Source of the DNA: Paracoccaceae bacterium
Lineage (GTDB): Bacteria; Pseudomonadota; Alphaproteobacteria; Rhodobacterales; Rhodobacteraceae
Direction of reading: 5' to 3'
NCBI GenBank assembly: GCA_007123625.1
Contig: SKKS01000068.1
Coordinates: 1 to 6,629, forward strand
DNA length: 6,629 bases
Position numbers and translations under genes: made by a program
Part shown: positions 6,136 through 6,629 of the stretch, one piece after another
How the letters are laid out: every line of letters starts with the position of its first letter
Numbering within the stretch: position 1 is the first letter of the stretch
Notes under the pieces: generated by a model
What the model saw: only the letters and a program-made list of their open reading frames with translations
Database searches by the model: none
Told to the model about the DNA's origin: nothing

Positions 6136-6629
6136 TCCGCACGCTGGCCCACCCCGGCCCGGTGGCGGTGGAACGGGTCCGCGCGCTGCCCTGCACGGCC
6201 CGGCCGGTGGCGCTGACCCTGCCCGCTGGTGTGCCGCTGCTGGATGCGGTGGCGCAGGCCGCCGGGGCAGCGGGAGTCGATGCGGCATGGCTGGAACTGG
6301 CCGATGTACCGATGGCACGGCTGGACCACGTCCGCCCCGGCCCGGACCCGACGGGCGAACACGCCGCATGGTACGACGGGCCGCATGCGGCCCCGAATGC
6401 GGTGCTGATCCGGCTTGGCCTGCATCTGGGGCGCCGTGCGGGCGCGCCCTGGCTGCACGGGCATGGACTTTGGGCGGGTGCACAAGGGGTCAGCGGCGGC
6501 CATGTGCTGCCCGATGGTGCCATGCTGGCGGAGCAAGCCACCGCGCGCGGCTGGGCGCTGGACGGCGCCCAGCTGGAGGTCGCGGCTGACCCCGAAACCC
6601 GCTTCGACCTGTTCCAGCCCGTCGCCACC
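6132..6629 (+). CDS. PCC (DUF296)-domain protein, 5' part, runs off the window
   Basis: The frame is open from ATG 6132 to the last base (166 codons, no stop), so the gene is cut by the window edge. The start overlaps the ligase stop as ATGA, a strong sign that it is a real coupled gene. The hydrophobic stretch at 27-60 (LTLPAGVPLLDAVAQAAGAA, then AAWLELADVPMARL) is followed by APWLHGHGLWAGAQG (105-119) and SGGHVLPDGAML (121-132). That H-x-H-x3-W / GGH-x-L order is the signature of the Plants-and-Prokaryotes-Conserved (PCC, formerly DUF296) fold. His109, His111 and His124 could form a metal or ligand site. DPETRFDLFQP (153-163) looks like the end of the domain, so a second domain or tail may follow. 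Bacterial members are small, mostly uncharacterised, oligomeric proteins. Its link to a thiolase and a CoA ligase suggests a metabolic role rather than DNA binding; this is inference. The family call rests on motif memory. Confidence 0.72.
   Translation, partial: MIRTLAHPGPVAVERVRALPCTARPVALTLPAGVPLLDAVAQAAGAAGVDAAWLELADVPMARLDHVRPGPDPTGEHAAWYDGPHAAPNAVLIRLGLHLGRRAGAPWLHGHGLWAGAQGVSGGHVLPDGAMLAEQATARGWALDGAQLEVAADPETRFDLFQPVAT

Noticed and set aside
5530..6483. 317-residue minus-strand open frame opposite the ligase and PCC genes
   Set aside because: Pro/Arg/His-rich shadow translation; both + strand genes have family motifs and coupled starts.

Overview
The window is dense, GC-rich bacterial DNA with almost no intergenic space. 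Codon use (strong G/C at third positions) and gene content suggest an alphaproteobacterium, probably of the Rhodobacterales/Rhodobacteraceae. This is inferred from the general look of the proteins, since there is no rRNA or marker gene. No tRNA, rRNA, CRISPR array, insertion sequence or phage gene was seen, and composition looks uniform.

Left block (1-2265, + strand): four tightly packed genes. These are the 3' end of an S49 (SppA-like) membrane peptidase, a 60-residue one-helix membrane protein with a four-cysteine tail, a YrbG-type Na+/Ca2+ antiporter with both alpha repeats, and a short-chain dehydrogenase whose motifs match the pteridine reductase/FolM branch. Gaps are 4, 28 and 8 nt, so co-transcription is likely, although the products share no obvious pathway.

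Middle (2306-3277, - strand): one family 2 glycosyltransferase with a C-terminal hydrophobic region, convergent with the dehydrogenase (40 nt gap). It is divergent from the next block across a 120-nt intergenic stretch, the only non-coding region of any size.

Right block (3398-6629, + strand): an SCP-x type thiolase preceded by a very strong ribosome-binding site, an AMP-forming acyl-CoA synthetase, and the 5' part of a PCC/DUF296-domain gene that runs off the window end. Both junctions are ATGA start/stop overlaps, which indicates translational coupling. The likely logic is that the ligase activates a carboxylic acid to its CoA thioester and the thiolase cleaves or condenses a (3-oxo)acyl-CoA. 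The PCC protein has no assigned role. The acid substrate cannot be read from the sequence. This three-gene unit is the most interesting part of the window.
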